Position numbers and translations under genes: made by a program
Shown here: piece by piece, positions 1-8,510 of the stretch
Layout of the letters: the number at the start of each line of letters is the position of its first letter
How positions within the stretch are numbered: the stretch's first letter is position 1
NCBI RefSeq assembly: GCF_003605125.1
Contig: NZ_QPQT01000019.1
Location: forward strand, 1 to 64,000
DNA: 64,000 nucleotides
Source of the DNA: Shewanella algidipiscicola
GTDB taxonomy: Bacteria > Pseudomonadota > Gammaproteobacteria > Enterobacterales > Shewanellaceae
Direction of reading: 5' to 3'
Notes under the pieces: model-generated
Database searches by the model: none
Told to the model about the DNA's origin: nothing
Seen by the model: the letters and a program-made list of their open reading frames with translations, nothing else

Positions 1-206
1 GCACACTCCCTGCCGGACAGGCGATTGATAACAGTGAAGATACAAATTTCAAAGACACTCTACCAACACTAATTCAGCCAAATGTTAAACCACAAAAATG
101 CCAACACCTTCATTCGAAGGCCAACACACTTTTGTCCAAAAACAATTTAGCTTTTAATACCCAGAATGAAACCTAGTAGGGAGTCGCTTAGATAACCACG
201 CAAAAC

Positions 207-1091
207 CTACTCATGAGTCTGTGCAACAACTGCCGAGCGTTGCAAGCTAATGACGCCATCGAGGTGAATATCCCGCTGCGGATAGGCAATGACAATCTCA
301 TGTTCGTCAAACAGTTGGTAAATTCGAAAACGGATGTCGCTGCGGATCTTACGAATATCGGCTTCAGAATTAGCACACAACCAAAATATACCATCGAAAA
401 TTAACGCGTTATCACCAAAATCTTCAAATATGGCAATGGGCGCTGGAGACTTTAAAATATCATCACGTTCATCGAGAGCCTGCTTAATCAAGCGCGCCAC
501 TAGCGTCACATCGACGCCATAAGAAACTCCGACCCGCACGGTCGAGCGGGCATTGTTGTCGATTAAGGTCCAATTGGTGACCGTGTTTTCCAGTAAGTGA
601 CTATTGGGCACTAACATATGTACCCCGTCGCTACGGCGGATAAGCGTTGAGCGAGTGTTAATACTCTCCACCACCCCTTTGGTTTCACCTATCTCTAAAA
701 AATCACCGATACGGATCGGCCGCTCCCACATTAAAATCCAGCCGCTGATAAAGTTATTAATGATATTTTGCGCTCCGAACCCCACACCAATGGCAACGGC
801 ACCAGAGACAAAGGCAAAGGCTTTGATGGGGATATTCAGGATCTCGAGACTGGTGACTAAGATGACCGCAATGGCCACCACCAAATAGATGCGCGAAAAC
901 AGATGCACCGCATCGGGTGCGACCTTACGCGATAACAATGACCGCCGGATCAATTTACCAATACGAGTCACCACAAACCAGGCTAACAGCAGCAGTAGTG
1001 GCACCTGTAATACCTGCGAAACGGTAATGGGCGAACCGTCATAGGTAAATAACACAAAAGAGAGTAACTCGTTAATACTTTGCCAGCTCAT
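207..1091 (-). CDS. MscS-family mechanosensitive channel
   Basis: Small-conductance mechanosensitive channel of the inner membrane, which releases solutes during hypo-osmotic shock. About 294 residues. Three hydrophobic segments lie near residues 22-45, 65-85 and 90-125. The third carries the Gly/Ala-rich pore helix typical of MscS ('AIGVGFGAQNIINNF'), followed by the beta domain ('ERPIRIGDFLEIGETKGVV') and the alpha/beta C-terminal domain. The frame is open 22 codons further upstream, but I take the ATG at 1091 because it begins directly before the first amphipathic stretch. The family is certain; the specific paralogue (MscS, YbdG or YnaI type) is not resolved. It stands alone, and the next gene is also on the minus strand. 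Confidence 0.9.
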   Translation of the reverse strand: MSWQSINELLSFVLFTYDGSPITVSQVLQVPLLLLLAWFVVTRIGKLIRRSLLSRKVAPDAVHLFSRIYLVVAIAVILVTSLEILNIPIKAFAFVSGAVAIGVGFGAQNIINNFISGWILMWERPIRIGDFLEIGETKGVVESINTRSTLIRRSDGVHMLVPNSHLLENTVTNWTLIDNNARSTVRVGVSYGVDVTLVARLIKQALDERDDILKSPAPIAIFEDFGDNALIFDGIFWLCANSEADIRKIRSDIRFRIYQLFDEHEIVIAYPQRDIHLDGVISLQRSAVVAQTHE

Positions 1092-1235
1092 CGGTGCATC
1101 CAAGTAATGGTAACGGATACTTGAGTATAACAGCCTGATTTGAAGCTGGTGTTTCAAATCAGGCTGATAGCTAATTGGTTAGCGCCTTGCTTTCATAGCA
1201 CTTACCGCAGGCTTATGGCGCGAATGATGCCGTAA

Positions 1236-2498
1236 TTAGGGGGCTGCTATTAAGGGTTTAATCACCTTATGTTCAATCACGGTCGATAAGATAAACATCA
1301 CTAGGTAACCACTGCCCAGCGCGAGGATCACCGCCACCACATTGTCGGTTAAACGGGTGTAGCCGTAGTAACTGCCAATCAAGGCTAATATGCCGCTGAT
1401 TCGAATAAATAAACTGTGTAAAAACAACCCGCGCGCCTTGATATAGGCCAACTGATAGCCATTGAGCATCATAAAAATAAAAAACATCGAAAAGTGCATC
1501 AATACCGGGGCGGCCTTGCTATAGGATGCCGGAAACAGCGTATCGACCAACCATTGGCCACATAGCAGCATCGACAAGAAAAAGCTCAGCGAGACCAGTA
1601 TCGACACCTTATACACCCAGCGCTTGATCAGGCGAACTTGTTCAACTTGCTGCTGGCGCACACACACCGCCAATTCGGGTAACACAAATCGATAAATAGG
1701 AAACACAAACAACAAGGTTAAATAAGCGATCACAGGCCGAACCACTACCTGAAAGTCGCCTAACTCATCGACACTAAAGTGGCCGATGGTAAGCAGTACG
1801 GTAATGTAGATCATAAACAGGCTAGCGCCGGCCTCCAGCGCCGAGGTAAAACTTTTTTGCATAAAGTTTTTCAAACTGGGAGTCATGCTTACCGACCCTA
1901 ACGGTGTGGTGGCGATGAGTTTGCGACGCCTCACAAACATGTAGCCAGCCACCGCTAGTGATGACAGCATTAAGCTGTAAAACAGCGAGGCGATGGCGCT
2001 CTGGCGCAGCAGGTAGTAACAGATCATAAACGCCACCACCTGCCCTAAGGGTTCTAACCAGGTGACCTTATTTGAAATGTTGTACATACGATACATGGCA
2101 ATTTGATTGGTAAAATAGACCTTAAGGCCCATCCCCAAAATAATACCCACCAGATGAAAATAGGCTACATCGATATGCAACTTATGCTTAATATAGGGCA
2201 GCACCACTCCCCAAGTCAGCAGTACCATCACTATCAAGCTGTATCGAAATAGGTTAGTAATATCTTTATCGTTTTGGGTTTGCGAGTAGCTCACCACCAT
2301 AGAGGCGCGAAAACCTGTCATCAAAATTAACGACAGCGAAATAATATCAACCACAGTGTGGTACAACGCCAGATCGGCTTTAACCACCCATTGCGCTAAC
2401 CAAACTTTAAATCCAAATCCAATCGCAATGCTGACAAGTGTCGCCCAAATCCCAGCAACAAAAGCGCTTTTCACGCGCTCAATGGGAGCTAACTGCAT
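1236..2498 (-). CDS. MOP/MVF-fold membrane protein, oligosaccharide flippase-like
   Basis: A 420-residue integral membrane protein with about twelve hydrophobic segments spread over its whole length. The pattern, including a long N-terminal helix pair and basic loops such as 'VRRRKLIATT', is that of Wzx/MATE-type flippases of the MOP superfamily, which move lipid-linked sugars or small molecules across the inner membrane. The substrate cannot be read from sequence, and there are no glycosyltransferase genes beside it, so this is an orphan flippase rather than part of a visible polysaccharide locus. The start at 2498 begins 'MQLAPIERVKSAF', a short basic amphipathic lead into the first membrane segment. 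Confidence 0.7.
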   Translation of the reverse strand: MQLAPIERVKSAFVAGIWATLVSIAIGFGFKVWLAQWVVKADLALYHTVVDIISLSLILMTGFRASMVVSYSQTQNDKDITNLFRYSLIVMVLLTWGVVLPYIKHKLHIDVAYFHLVGIILGMGLKVYFTNQIAMYRMYNISNKVTWLEPLGQVVAFMICYYLLRQSAIASLFYSLMLSSLAVAGYMFVRRRKLIATTPLGSVSMTPSLKNFMQKSFTSALEAGASLFMIYITVLLTIGHFSVDELGDFQVVVRPVIAYLTLLFVFPIYRFVLPELAVCVRQQQVEQVRLIKRWVYKVSILVSLSFFLSMLLCGQWLVDTLFPASYSKAAPVLMHFSMFFIFMMLNGYQLAYIKARGLFLHSLFIRISGILALIGSYYGYTRLTDNVVAVILALGSGYLVMFILSTVIEHKVIKPLIAAP

Positions 2499-2661
2499 GA
2501 TATCCTCTGACTATGGCGGCGCTGCAATGTTTGATGAATGGCTAATCACCTTGCCAAATCCGCTTAACTACAGCCAACTAAAAAGAGTCTGATAATGAGG
2601 CAAGTCGCCAATCAATTTGGCGAGAACATTAACCAAAAACTATGAATAAAAGTGACACAAC

Positions 2662-2929
2662 TAGGGCCTGTTGATCTTTGCTGGTTGAATTTTGTTCGAG
2701 ACAAAAACGTTTTAATCGAGGCGAGTGGATTGCAGCCTAGTCATCTAAGCAAAATTCACTTAACAAAGAGTAAAACGTTTTTAGCCGACCCCCTTCGGGC
2801 AGCGTTTGTTGGGTGTTTTTACTGCGTTCTCAGCTTTTTATGTAGAATAACTACACTACAAAGCTTCTGCCTTGTATAAATACCCAGCAATTCGCTGCAA
2901 AAACAACCTTAAAAGATCAACAGGCCCTA
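2662..2929 (+). repeat. MITE-like repeat, copy 1 (full length, 268 bp)
   Basis: The element begins TAGGGCCTGTTGATCTTT, and its other end is the reverse complement of the same 18 bases, so it has near-perfect terminal inverted repeats. Closely similar copies lie at 20386-20652 (same orientation) and 26162-26359 (opposite orientation, shorter). A TA sits at both ends of every copy, which would fit TA target duplication as made by IS630/Tc1-mariner-type transposases. It has no credible coding capacity. Internally it carries two direct repeats AAAACGTTTT at 2704-2713 and 2772-2781. Confidence 0.85.
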
Positions 2930-3121
2930 AGCACCCGAAAAAAGTCACGCGGTATTTTAGCAAACAATGACTTAGCAAAACGTGAGCTGGCTAAACCCTC
3001 ATAAAATAAGTTGGCCCTTGTGGCTGCCAATATTTAAGGTAAAAACGGCAAGCACATTGAATGGGCTTACCGTTTCATGGCGGCTAAACACTCGCTAAAA
3101 CCTCTAGCTTGGTTCAAGGCG

Positions 3122-4624
3122 CTACACCTTATAGATGGCCGCCTTCACTTGGTAGGTTTTAGCAATATCTTGAATCGCTAAAGAGGCTTCAGACAGAGAT
3201 TGAACCTGCAGCGCCAGTTGGCTAATGGCCTCGGCATTTTGCAAAATATCATGGCCGACATTACCCAGCACATGCGACTGTGAACGTGTTTCATCGGCAA
3301 CCCGCGAGCTAAGCTGGGCCACCTCACCAATCTGCTCAGACCGCACGCCTAATCCTTCGGCAATACGCTGAGTATGCTCAACATTTTCTAAGGTCCGTTT
3401 TTGGCCTAAATCCATCGACTCAACCGTTTTTACCATCGACAGGTTAAGTCGGTCGAGCACGGCGGAGATCTCATCGGTCGACTGACTGGTGCGCTGTGCG
3501 AGAGCCCGCACCTCGTCAGCTACCACGGCAAAACCACGGCCCGACTCGCCCGCGCGGGCGGCTTCAATGGCGGCGTTGAGCGCCAGTAAATTGGTTTGCT
3601 CAGAAATACTGCGGATCCCTTGTAGCAAACTGGTGATCGCACTCACATCAGTGGTCAACTCAGTTAGGGAGCCTCTAATTTCGGTGGTATTGGCCTCTAA
3701 CAAGCGCATATCTTTCATCACATCCAGAGCAGTTTGTCGGTCAGCAATGCTCAAGTCGGCGGCGGATTTGGCTTGCTCGGCAGATAACTGACTGTTGGCC
3801 ACCACCTCATTAATGCGCGCAATCACATCTTGGGTGGTATAGGAGATGGTTTTGGCTTGTTCATTATAATGGCCGACTTCCTGCAGGGTCTTATCACTGT
3901 TAGCGTTTAGCTCGTCGGTGGTGACACTCATCTGCTGAGCTATGTCGCGATAATCGGCAAATAGCTGCGACAACTGATCTAACATGGAGTTAAAAGCCGA
4001 TTCGGCGCTGCTGTCTGATGCTAAACGCACCGTAAGATCTTTGTTGTGCGAAATAGACTCGATAGCCATGGCAATGCGTTGATTGGCTAGCGACTCGCGG
4101 CGCATAAATGAAGCGATCAACATCAAAATGCTGGTTTCTGCCAAAGCAAATACGGCATGGACGAAGGTGATCATCCAGTTACACTCGCCAGCAAAGATCA
4201 TGATAGGTATCGACATAAAACTGCCTTGCTGCAACTGGATTGCAGTAAACAGCACATGATGCACAGCGACGGTCAATAAGGCCGCCAGCAGCGGTTGCCA
4301 ACGCTGATATATTAAAAATACTGCCATAGAGGCAAAAATATGAAAATGCATCTCAATCATCCCCATCTGGGTCTGAATAAGTGCAGCCGATACCGTCATC
4401 ATCAACACCGCGGCCACTATGCCAAACAAATGGGTGCCTTTAAGCAGCTGATAGGACAGTAATACCAATAACAATATTGCCACTGCACTGATACTGGCAA
4501 TCAGGGTTAATTGAGCCCCAACGAAACCACTTAAAAATAAAATGGGGATCTGTGCCAGTAAGATACGGAAAATATACAGATCATTTCTCTGGGTAAGCTC
4601 GACTTGGTGAGGAGTGCTATTCAT
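3122..4624 (-). CDS. Methyl-accepting chemotaxis protein with polytopic membrane sensor
   Basis: A 500-residue chemoreceptor. The N-terminal ~190 residues form about six hydrophobic segments with no periplasmic domain. They carry a histidine cluster ('MIEMHFHIFA' and 'VHHVLF') inside the membrane part. The C-terminal half is a long coiled coil with the universal signalling tip 'EQTNLLALNAAIEAARAGE', which contacts CheA and CheW. I chose the ATG at 4624 because it avoids a 55-bp overlap with the upstream SCO gene and has AAGAG upstream; the frame itself is open to 4693. It directly follows the SCO gene and is probably co-transcribed with it. The ligand is unknown; the buried histidines suggest metal or haem sensing, which is inference only. 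Confidence 0.9.
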   Translation of the reverse strand: MNSTPHQVELTQRNDLYIFRILLAQIPILFLSGFVGAQLTLIASISAVAILLLVLLSYQLLKGTHLFGIVAAVLMMTVSAALIQTQMGMIEMHFHIFASMAVFLIYQRWQPLLAALLTVAVHHVLFTAIQLQQGSFMSIPIMIFAGECNWMITFVHAVFALAETSILMLIASFMRRESLANQRIAMAIESISHNKDLTVRLASDSSAESAFNSMLDQLSQLFADYRDIAQQMSVTTDELNANSDKTLQEVGHYNEQAKTISYTTQDVIARINEVVANSQLSAEQAKSAADLSIADRQTALDVMKDMRLLEANTTEIRGSLTELTTDVSAITSLLQGIRSISEQTNLLALNAAIEAARAGESGRGFAVVADEVRALAQRTSQSTDEISAVLDRLNLSMVKTVESMDLGQKRTLENVEHTQRIAEGLGVRSEQIGEVAQLSSRVADETRSQSHVLGNVGHDILQNAEAISQLALQVQSLSEASLAIQDIAKTYQVKAAIYKV

Positions 4625-4638
4625 ATGATGTGCTCTTA

Positions 4639-5235
4639 TCATTTTAATAGGGGAGTAAGGTCGGCTAACATCTTTTGTGTCGACAGTTGCCACTGGGTAT
4701 AAATACGCGCAAGGGTGCCATTTTCTGAAACTAAATAAAGGTTGCCAACATGGTTGAGCAGCCCTGATTGTGTGGTTATCTTCTCTCTTAATATCGATTG
4801 TAGCTTATCCAGATCCGCTTGTTGCATGCGGGCACTGACGAAGCGAGTCGAGCGTTGATCGATTAACTGCTCACGGATACTTGGGGTATCGGTATCTGGG
4901 TCGATGGTGATAAATAAAAACCGCACCGATTTGTCATATGCCCCTTCTTGCTCGGCTAACCAGGTATCCAACTGCATCAACTGACCAATGCGCAGTGGAC
5001 AGATGTCCGAGCAGCTTAAAAACCCCATAAACAGGTAAGTCGGCCCGTCGTGCCAATCACTAAAATCGTGCCAATCCCCGTCGACAGCTTGCCAACGAAA
5101 ATCAATCGACTGGGCTTGAGATTGCAAGCCATAACCGCCGGTGATGCGCTGCGCCATATAAAGCACCAGCGGCACTATCACTAGCGCTACGCTGATCAAT
5201 ATTATTGCAATGAGTGGTTGTCGTCTTAACGCCAT
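4639..5235 (-). CDS. SCO1/SenC/PrrC-family protein
   Basis: Membrane-anchored thioredoxin-fold protein of 198 residues, the family that delivers copper to cytochrome oxidase or handles thiols in the periplasm. One N-terminal membrane anchor lies at about residues 8-28. The copper/thiol motif CxxxC is present as 'CSDIC', and the conserved distal histidine appears in 'NHVGNLYLV'. 'FITIDPDTDTP' is the usual family signature. The gene runs straight into the chemoreceptor downstream with a 14-base gap if the receptor starts at 4624. No oxidase genes are next to it, so a redox or copper-sensing partnership with the chemoreceptor is possible but unproven. Confidence 0.9.
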   Translation of the reverse strand: MALRRQPLIAIILISVALVIVPLVLYMAQRITGGYGLQSQAQSIDFRWQAVDGDWHDFSDWHDGPTYLFMGFLSCSDICPLRIGQLMQLDTWLAEQEGAYDKSVRFLFITIDPDTDTPSIREQLIDQRSTRFVSARMQQADLDKLQSILREKITTQSGLLNHVGNLYLVSENGTLARIYTQWQLSTQKMLADLTPLLK

Positions 5236-5719
5236 AACTAAAAAATCGATATCCCTAAATAAGATAGAAGTAGGATAAACATCGGCTTCGGCGCAATAAC
5301 CGTAAGGACGATGCCATAACGGCCCGTAAAGCTGCCAATTGAACAGCGCGCAATATTATATGAAGCGCAAACAAAAATCGATTCTGAGTGAAGCAAAGTG
5401 ACGCGTTTTCTTAATTAACTTTCTCTTCCAATTCAATAAGTTTAATACAAGCTAGCCACGAGCGTCCTATAGCGCGAATACCGATAAACACAGCCAAGAC
5501 AAGCGATAATACTTCGCGATAAACATACCTATAATTAATTACCATTCAAACAATATCTATCTCATAAAATGAGTCCAAACTGCTGAAAAATTAGCTAACA
5601 ACTAGAAATTTTAACTTTAATAGTGTTAAGATAGTTAGACCACTAACTATTAGCACTCTAACTATTTAGCGTGCAGTTAGTGATCATTACCCAACAGGAT
5701 TCATGCTCAGGAGGGCACA
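5236..5719. promoter_or_regulatory. AT-rich intergenic region upstream of the proline operon
   Basis: This 484-base stretch separates the divergent SCO gene from the mini-protein/putP operon. It contains no convincing gene. Its right half (from about 5515) is very AT-rich and holds repeated TAACTA-type words and the palindrome listed at 5631-5650. The operon promoter is therefore expected between about 5560 and 5700, but I cannot assign -35 and -10 boxes securely. Confidence 0.5.
5631..5650. promoter_or_regulatory. Perfect 20-bp palindrome, putative operator of the putP-proBA operon
   Basis: ATAGTTAG and CTAACTAT form a perfect 8-bp inverted repeat around the spacer ACCA, 70 bases upstream of the first start codon of the operon. 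A further half-site, CTAACTAT, follows at 5658-5665. The size and spacing fit a dimeric repressor of the MarR, TetR or GntR kind, but no such regulator gene is adjacent, so the binding protein is unknown. Confidence 0.5.
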
Positions 5720-5896
5720 ATGTCGTCAGACAATGCAGCGGAAGAAAATCTCATTACCACCATTTTTCATTCTACGAAAACCACAATAAAGGAGGGGATC
5801 GAGTTGATGTGTTTGATTGCAATTTTAAGCACCTATCTCTTTGTCATGTTGAAACCCAAGGGGATTCAAAATAACAAAGCGTTAGGAGGTCAATAA
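5720..5896 (+). CDS. 58-residue single-pass membrane mini-protein, putative PutP accessory
   Basis: Short gene just below usual length cut-offs. ATG at 5720 is preceded by a strong Shine-Dalgarno AGGAGGG at 5709-5715, and the frame stays open for 58 codons to TAA at 5894-5896, three bases before the putP start. The product has a charged N-terminus ('MSSDNAAEENLITT'), one hydrophobic segment at about residues 29-44 ('LMCLIAILSTYLFVML') and a basic C-tail. The putP ribosome site GGAGGT lies inside its last codons, so the two genes should be translationally coupled. The arrangement recalls YhdT beside PanF, a small membrane protein paired with a sodium symporter, but I see no clear sequence relation to it. 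No known family is recognised. Confidence 0.75.
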   Translation: MSSDNAAEENLITTIFHSTKTTIKEGIELMCLIAILSTYLFVMLKPKGIQNNKALGGQ

Positions 5897-5899
5897 TCC

Positions 5900-7396
5900 A
5901 TGCATTACCTCACTTATGTATCGCTGGCGATCTATTTTATTGCCATGCTCAGCATCGGATTATTCGCTTATAAACGCTCTACCAGTGACATATCGGGCTA
6001 TATTCTCGGTGGTCGAAAAGTCAGTCCTCAGGTGACCGCCCTGTCGGCTGGCGCCTCTGATATGAGCGGTTGGATGCTAATGGGTCTGCCAGGCGCTATG
6101 TTTTTGGTTGGATTTGAGACTATCTATATTGCACTTGGGCTCTTACTCGGTGCGTTAGTCAATTACTTAATTGTCGCCCCTAAGCTTAGGGTTTATACCG
6201 AAGTGGCTGGCGATGCGTTAACCATCCCTGAGTTTTTTGCGAAGCGATTTCATGATCCCAGCAGTAATATCCGTATTATTGCTGCCATCATTATCGTAAT
6301 TTTCTTTACCCTCTATACCTCAGCTGGGTTAGTGGCGGGCGGAAAACTGTTTGAATCGGCCTTCGATGTGCAATATGAGTTTGGCCTTTTCATCACCTTA
6401 GGCGTAGTGGTCGCATATACCTTGCTTGGGGGCTTTTTAGCCGTCAGTCTGACCGACTTTGTGCAAGGCTGTATCATGTTTGTTGCCTTGATTTTGGTGC
6501 CTGTGGTGGCTTATCAAGAGTTTACCACTGCCGATAACATGATGAACTTTGCTTATGAGTCGATCCCACATTTTGGTGAGGCGATGCAAAATGTCAGCCT
6601 ACTTGCGCTGATATCTAGCCTATCTTGGGGCTTGGGCTACTTTGGTCAGCCGCATATTATCGTACGCTTTATGGCAATTCGCTCAGTAGCCGATATTAAA
6701 GTCGCCAAGCGAATAGGCATGAGCTGGATGACGGTCACTATTATTGGTGCCTTAGCCACAGGCCTTATCGGTATCGCTTATGCTAATAAGTTTCAATTGA
6801 AACTCACCGATCCTGAAACCATCTTTATTGTCTTTTCAGAGATCTTGTTCCACCCAATGATCAGTGGCTTCCTGTTAGCCGCCATTTTAGCCGCCATTAT
6901 GAGTACCATCTCATCGCAGCTACTAGTGTCGTCAAGTTCACTCACGGAAGATATTTACCGTGTTGTGTCGAAAAAAGAAGCTACCGAAACCGAGATGGTC
7001 AAAATGGGTCGCTTCGGCGTCGCCGGTGTCGCCATTGTCGCCAGCTTGTTAGCCATGGATCGCTCTAACAGCATCTTGTCGCTAGTCAGTAACGCTTGGG
7101 CAGGATTTGGTGCAGCCTTTGGCCCACTGATCTTGTTTAGCCTGCATAAACAAAGCTTAACCTACAAGGCTGCGATTGCCGGTATCGTTTCGGGTGCGGC
7201 CACTGTACTGTTTTGGATTTATGCGCCAGTGCTTGCCGATGGTGAAGCCTTAAGCAGTGTCATGTATGAAATGATCCCAGGCTTTATCGTCAGTAGTTTA
7301 GTTATCTGGATCACGAGTATCTTTTCGAAAGATCCTTGTCATAAAACGGTCAAAACATTCAATAAAGCCGGACGTGTACTAGCAGAAGAAAGGTAA
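5900..7396 (+). CDS. putP: Sodium/proline symporter PutP
   Basis: Sodium/solute symporter family member that imports proline with Na+ across the inner membrane. At 498 residues it matches the usual ~500. Thirteen or so hydrophobic segments are visible, and the family core 'ALSAGASDMSGWMLMGLPGA' (TM2, sodium and substrate site) and 'GGFLAVSLTDFVQG' (TM5) are intact. It starts three bases after the mini-protein gene and is followed 14 bases later by proB, so uptake and synthesis of proline are on one transcript. That arrangement points to osmoprotection by proline rather than to catabolism, since no putA is nearby. Confidence 0.93.
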   Translation: MHYLTYVSLAIYFIAMLSIGLFAYKRSTSDISGYILGGRKVSPQVTALSAGASDMSGWMLMGLPGAMFLVGFETIYIALGLLLGALVNYLIVAPKLRVYTEVAGDALTIPEFFAKRFHDPSSNIRIIAAIIIVIFFTLYTSAGLVAGGKLFESAFDVQYEFGLFITLGVVVAYTLLGGFLAVSLTDFVQGCIMFVALILVPVVAYQEFTTADNMMNFAYESIPHFGEAMQNVSLLALISSLSWGLGYFGQPHIIVRFMAIRSVADIKVAKRIGMSWMTVTIIGALATGLIGIAYANKFQLKLTDPETIFIVFSEILFHPMISGFLLAAILAAIMSTISSQLLVSSSSLTEDIYRVVSKKEATETEMVKMGRFGVAGVAIVASLLAMDRSNSILSLVSNAWAGFGAAFGPLILFSLHKQSLTYKAAIAGIVSGAATVLFWIYAPVLADGEALSSVMYEMIPGFIVSSLVIWITSIFSKDPCHKTVKTFNKAGRVLAEER

Positions 7397-7410
7397 TTAG
7401 GGGAGGCAAC

Positions 7411-8508
7411 ATGGCAGATTTACACTGGAAACGCATTGTCGTTAAAGTGGGTAGTGCCTTAATTGCACCCCACAAACAAGGTTGTAGCAGCCACTATCTA
7501 TTGGGTATCGCGCAGTTTATCGCCAACTGTCGCGCCAATGGATGCGAAGTGGTATTGGTTTCATCAGGCTCGGTGGCCGCTGGCTGGCATCGATTTAACG
7601 GCATAGATACGCCGTCAGTATCGGTAAAAAAGGCGATGGCCGCTGCAGGGCAAGCAGACATGATGGCAACGTGGGACAAGTTATTCGACTTTCCCACCGC
7701 GCAGCTGTTAGTGACCCATGGCGATTTACGAAATCGTGAACGCTACATCAGCATTAAAAATACCATCTTCAGTTTATTGGAGCATGGCTTGTTGCCTATC
7801 ATCAACGAGAACGATGCCGTGACCACCGACAAGTTAAAAGTCGGTGATAACGACAACCTCTCGGCGATGGTGGCCGCAGCAGCCGACGCTGATGCGCTGA
7901 TCATCTGTTCTGATGTAAAGGGTTTGTATACCAAAAACCCAAACATCCACGACGATGCCAAGCTGATAAAACAGGTCAGCGATATCAATGACAATATCTA
8001 TTCGATGGCAGGCGGCGCCACCAGTGACGTAGGTACAGGTGGCATGCGCACCAAGATTGAAGCTGCAGAAAAGGCTATCTCTCACGGTATCGAAACCGTG
8101 ATAGTCAATGGCTTTGACGGCGACACTTTTACCCAGCTGCTTAAAGGGCAAAATCCGGGAACCTTATTTACCCCGTTTGAACACCCAATGCAGGAACATC
8201 TGCACTGGATGACCCATACCTCGCAAGCACAGGGAGAGTTGATTGTCGAAAATGATTTCGATGGAAACTTAGACCAACATACACCGCTGACAAGCGACGA
8301 TGTAGTTGCCGTAACAGGTAACTTTTCCGTTGGGGATACGGTATTAGTGCGCAAAGGCGATGGCACTAAACTGGCGAAAGCCCGATCCAACTACAGCAGT
8401 TGTCTACTGAATTTTATTGCGGAACAAGAAGATCGCGACTTTGCCAATGATGTCCAGCAAAAGACCGGCGCGATTATTTCCGACAAAAATATCGCCATAT
8501 TGGAGTAA
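7411..8508 (+). CDS. proB: Glutamate 5-kinase
   Basis: Cytoplasmic enzyme for the first step of proline synthesis: glutamate plus ATP gives gamma-glutamyl phosphate. At 365 residues it has the full bacterial length. An amino-acid kinase domain occupies about residues 1-255 ('IVVKVGSALI' at the N-terminus, 'INENDAVTTDKLKVGDND' for substrate and nucleotide binding, 'GTGGMRTKIEAAEKA'), and a PUA domain follows at about 275-355. A clear AGGGGAGG Shine-Dalgarno precedes the ATG. It is the third gene of the operon and is followed two bases later by proA, with which it is expected to form a substrate-channelling complex. Proline feedback control is typical of the family. Confidence 0.96.
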   Translation: MADLHWKRIVVKVGSALIAPHKQGCSSHYLLGIAQFIANCRANGCEVVLVSSGSVAAGWHRFNGIDTPSVSVKKAMAAAGQADMMATWDKLFDFPTAQLLVTHGDLRNRERYISIKNTIFSLLEHGLLPIINENDAVTTDKLKVGDNDNLSAMVAAAADADALIICSDVKGLYTKNPNIHDDAKLIKQVSDINDNIYSMAGGATSDVGTGGMRTKIEAAEKAISHGIETVIVNGFDGDTFTQLLKGQNPGTLFTPFEHPMQEHLHWMTHTSQAQGELIVENDFDGNLDQHTPLTSDDVVAVTGNFSVGDTVLVRKGDGTKLAKARSNYSSCLLNFIAEQEDRDFANDVQQKTGAIISDKNIAILE

Positions 8509-8510
8509 AT

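Noticed and set aside
3..176. Frame open from the window edge for 57 codons, possibly the C-terminus of a gene
   Set aside because: No recognisable protein, modest length and possible chance openness; the upstream part is outside the window.
2652..2879. Coding frame inside the MITE-like repeat
   Set aside because: Not conserved between copies (frame broken in the others) and has no ribosome site.
5671..5874. 67-codon frame overlapping the putP leader mini-protein
   Set aside because: It is an out-of-frame reading of the better-supported mini-protein gene at 5720-5896 and has no ribosome site of its own.
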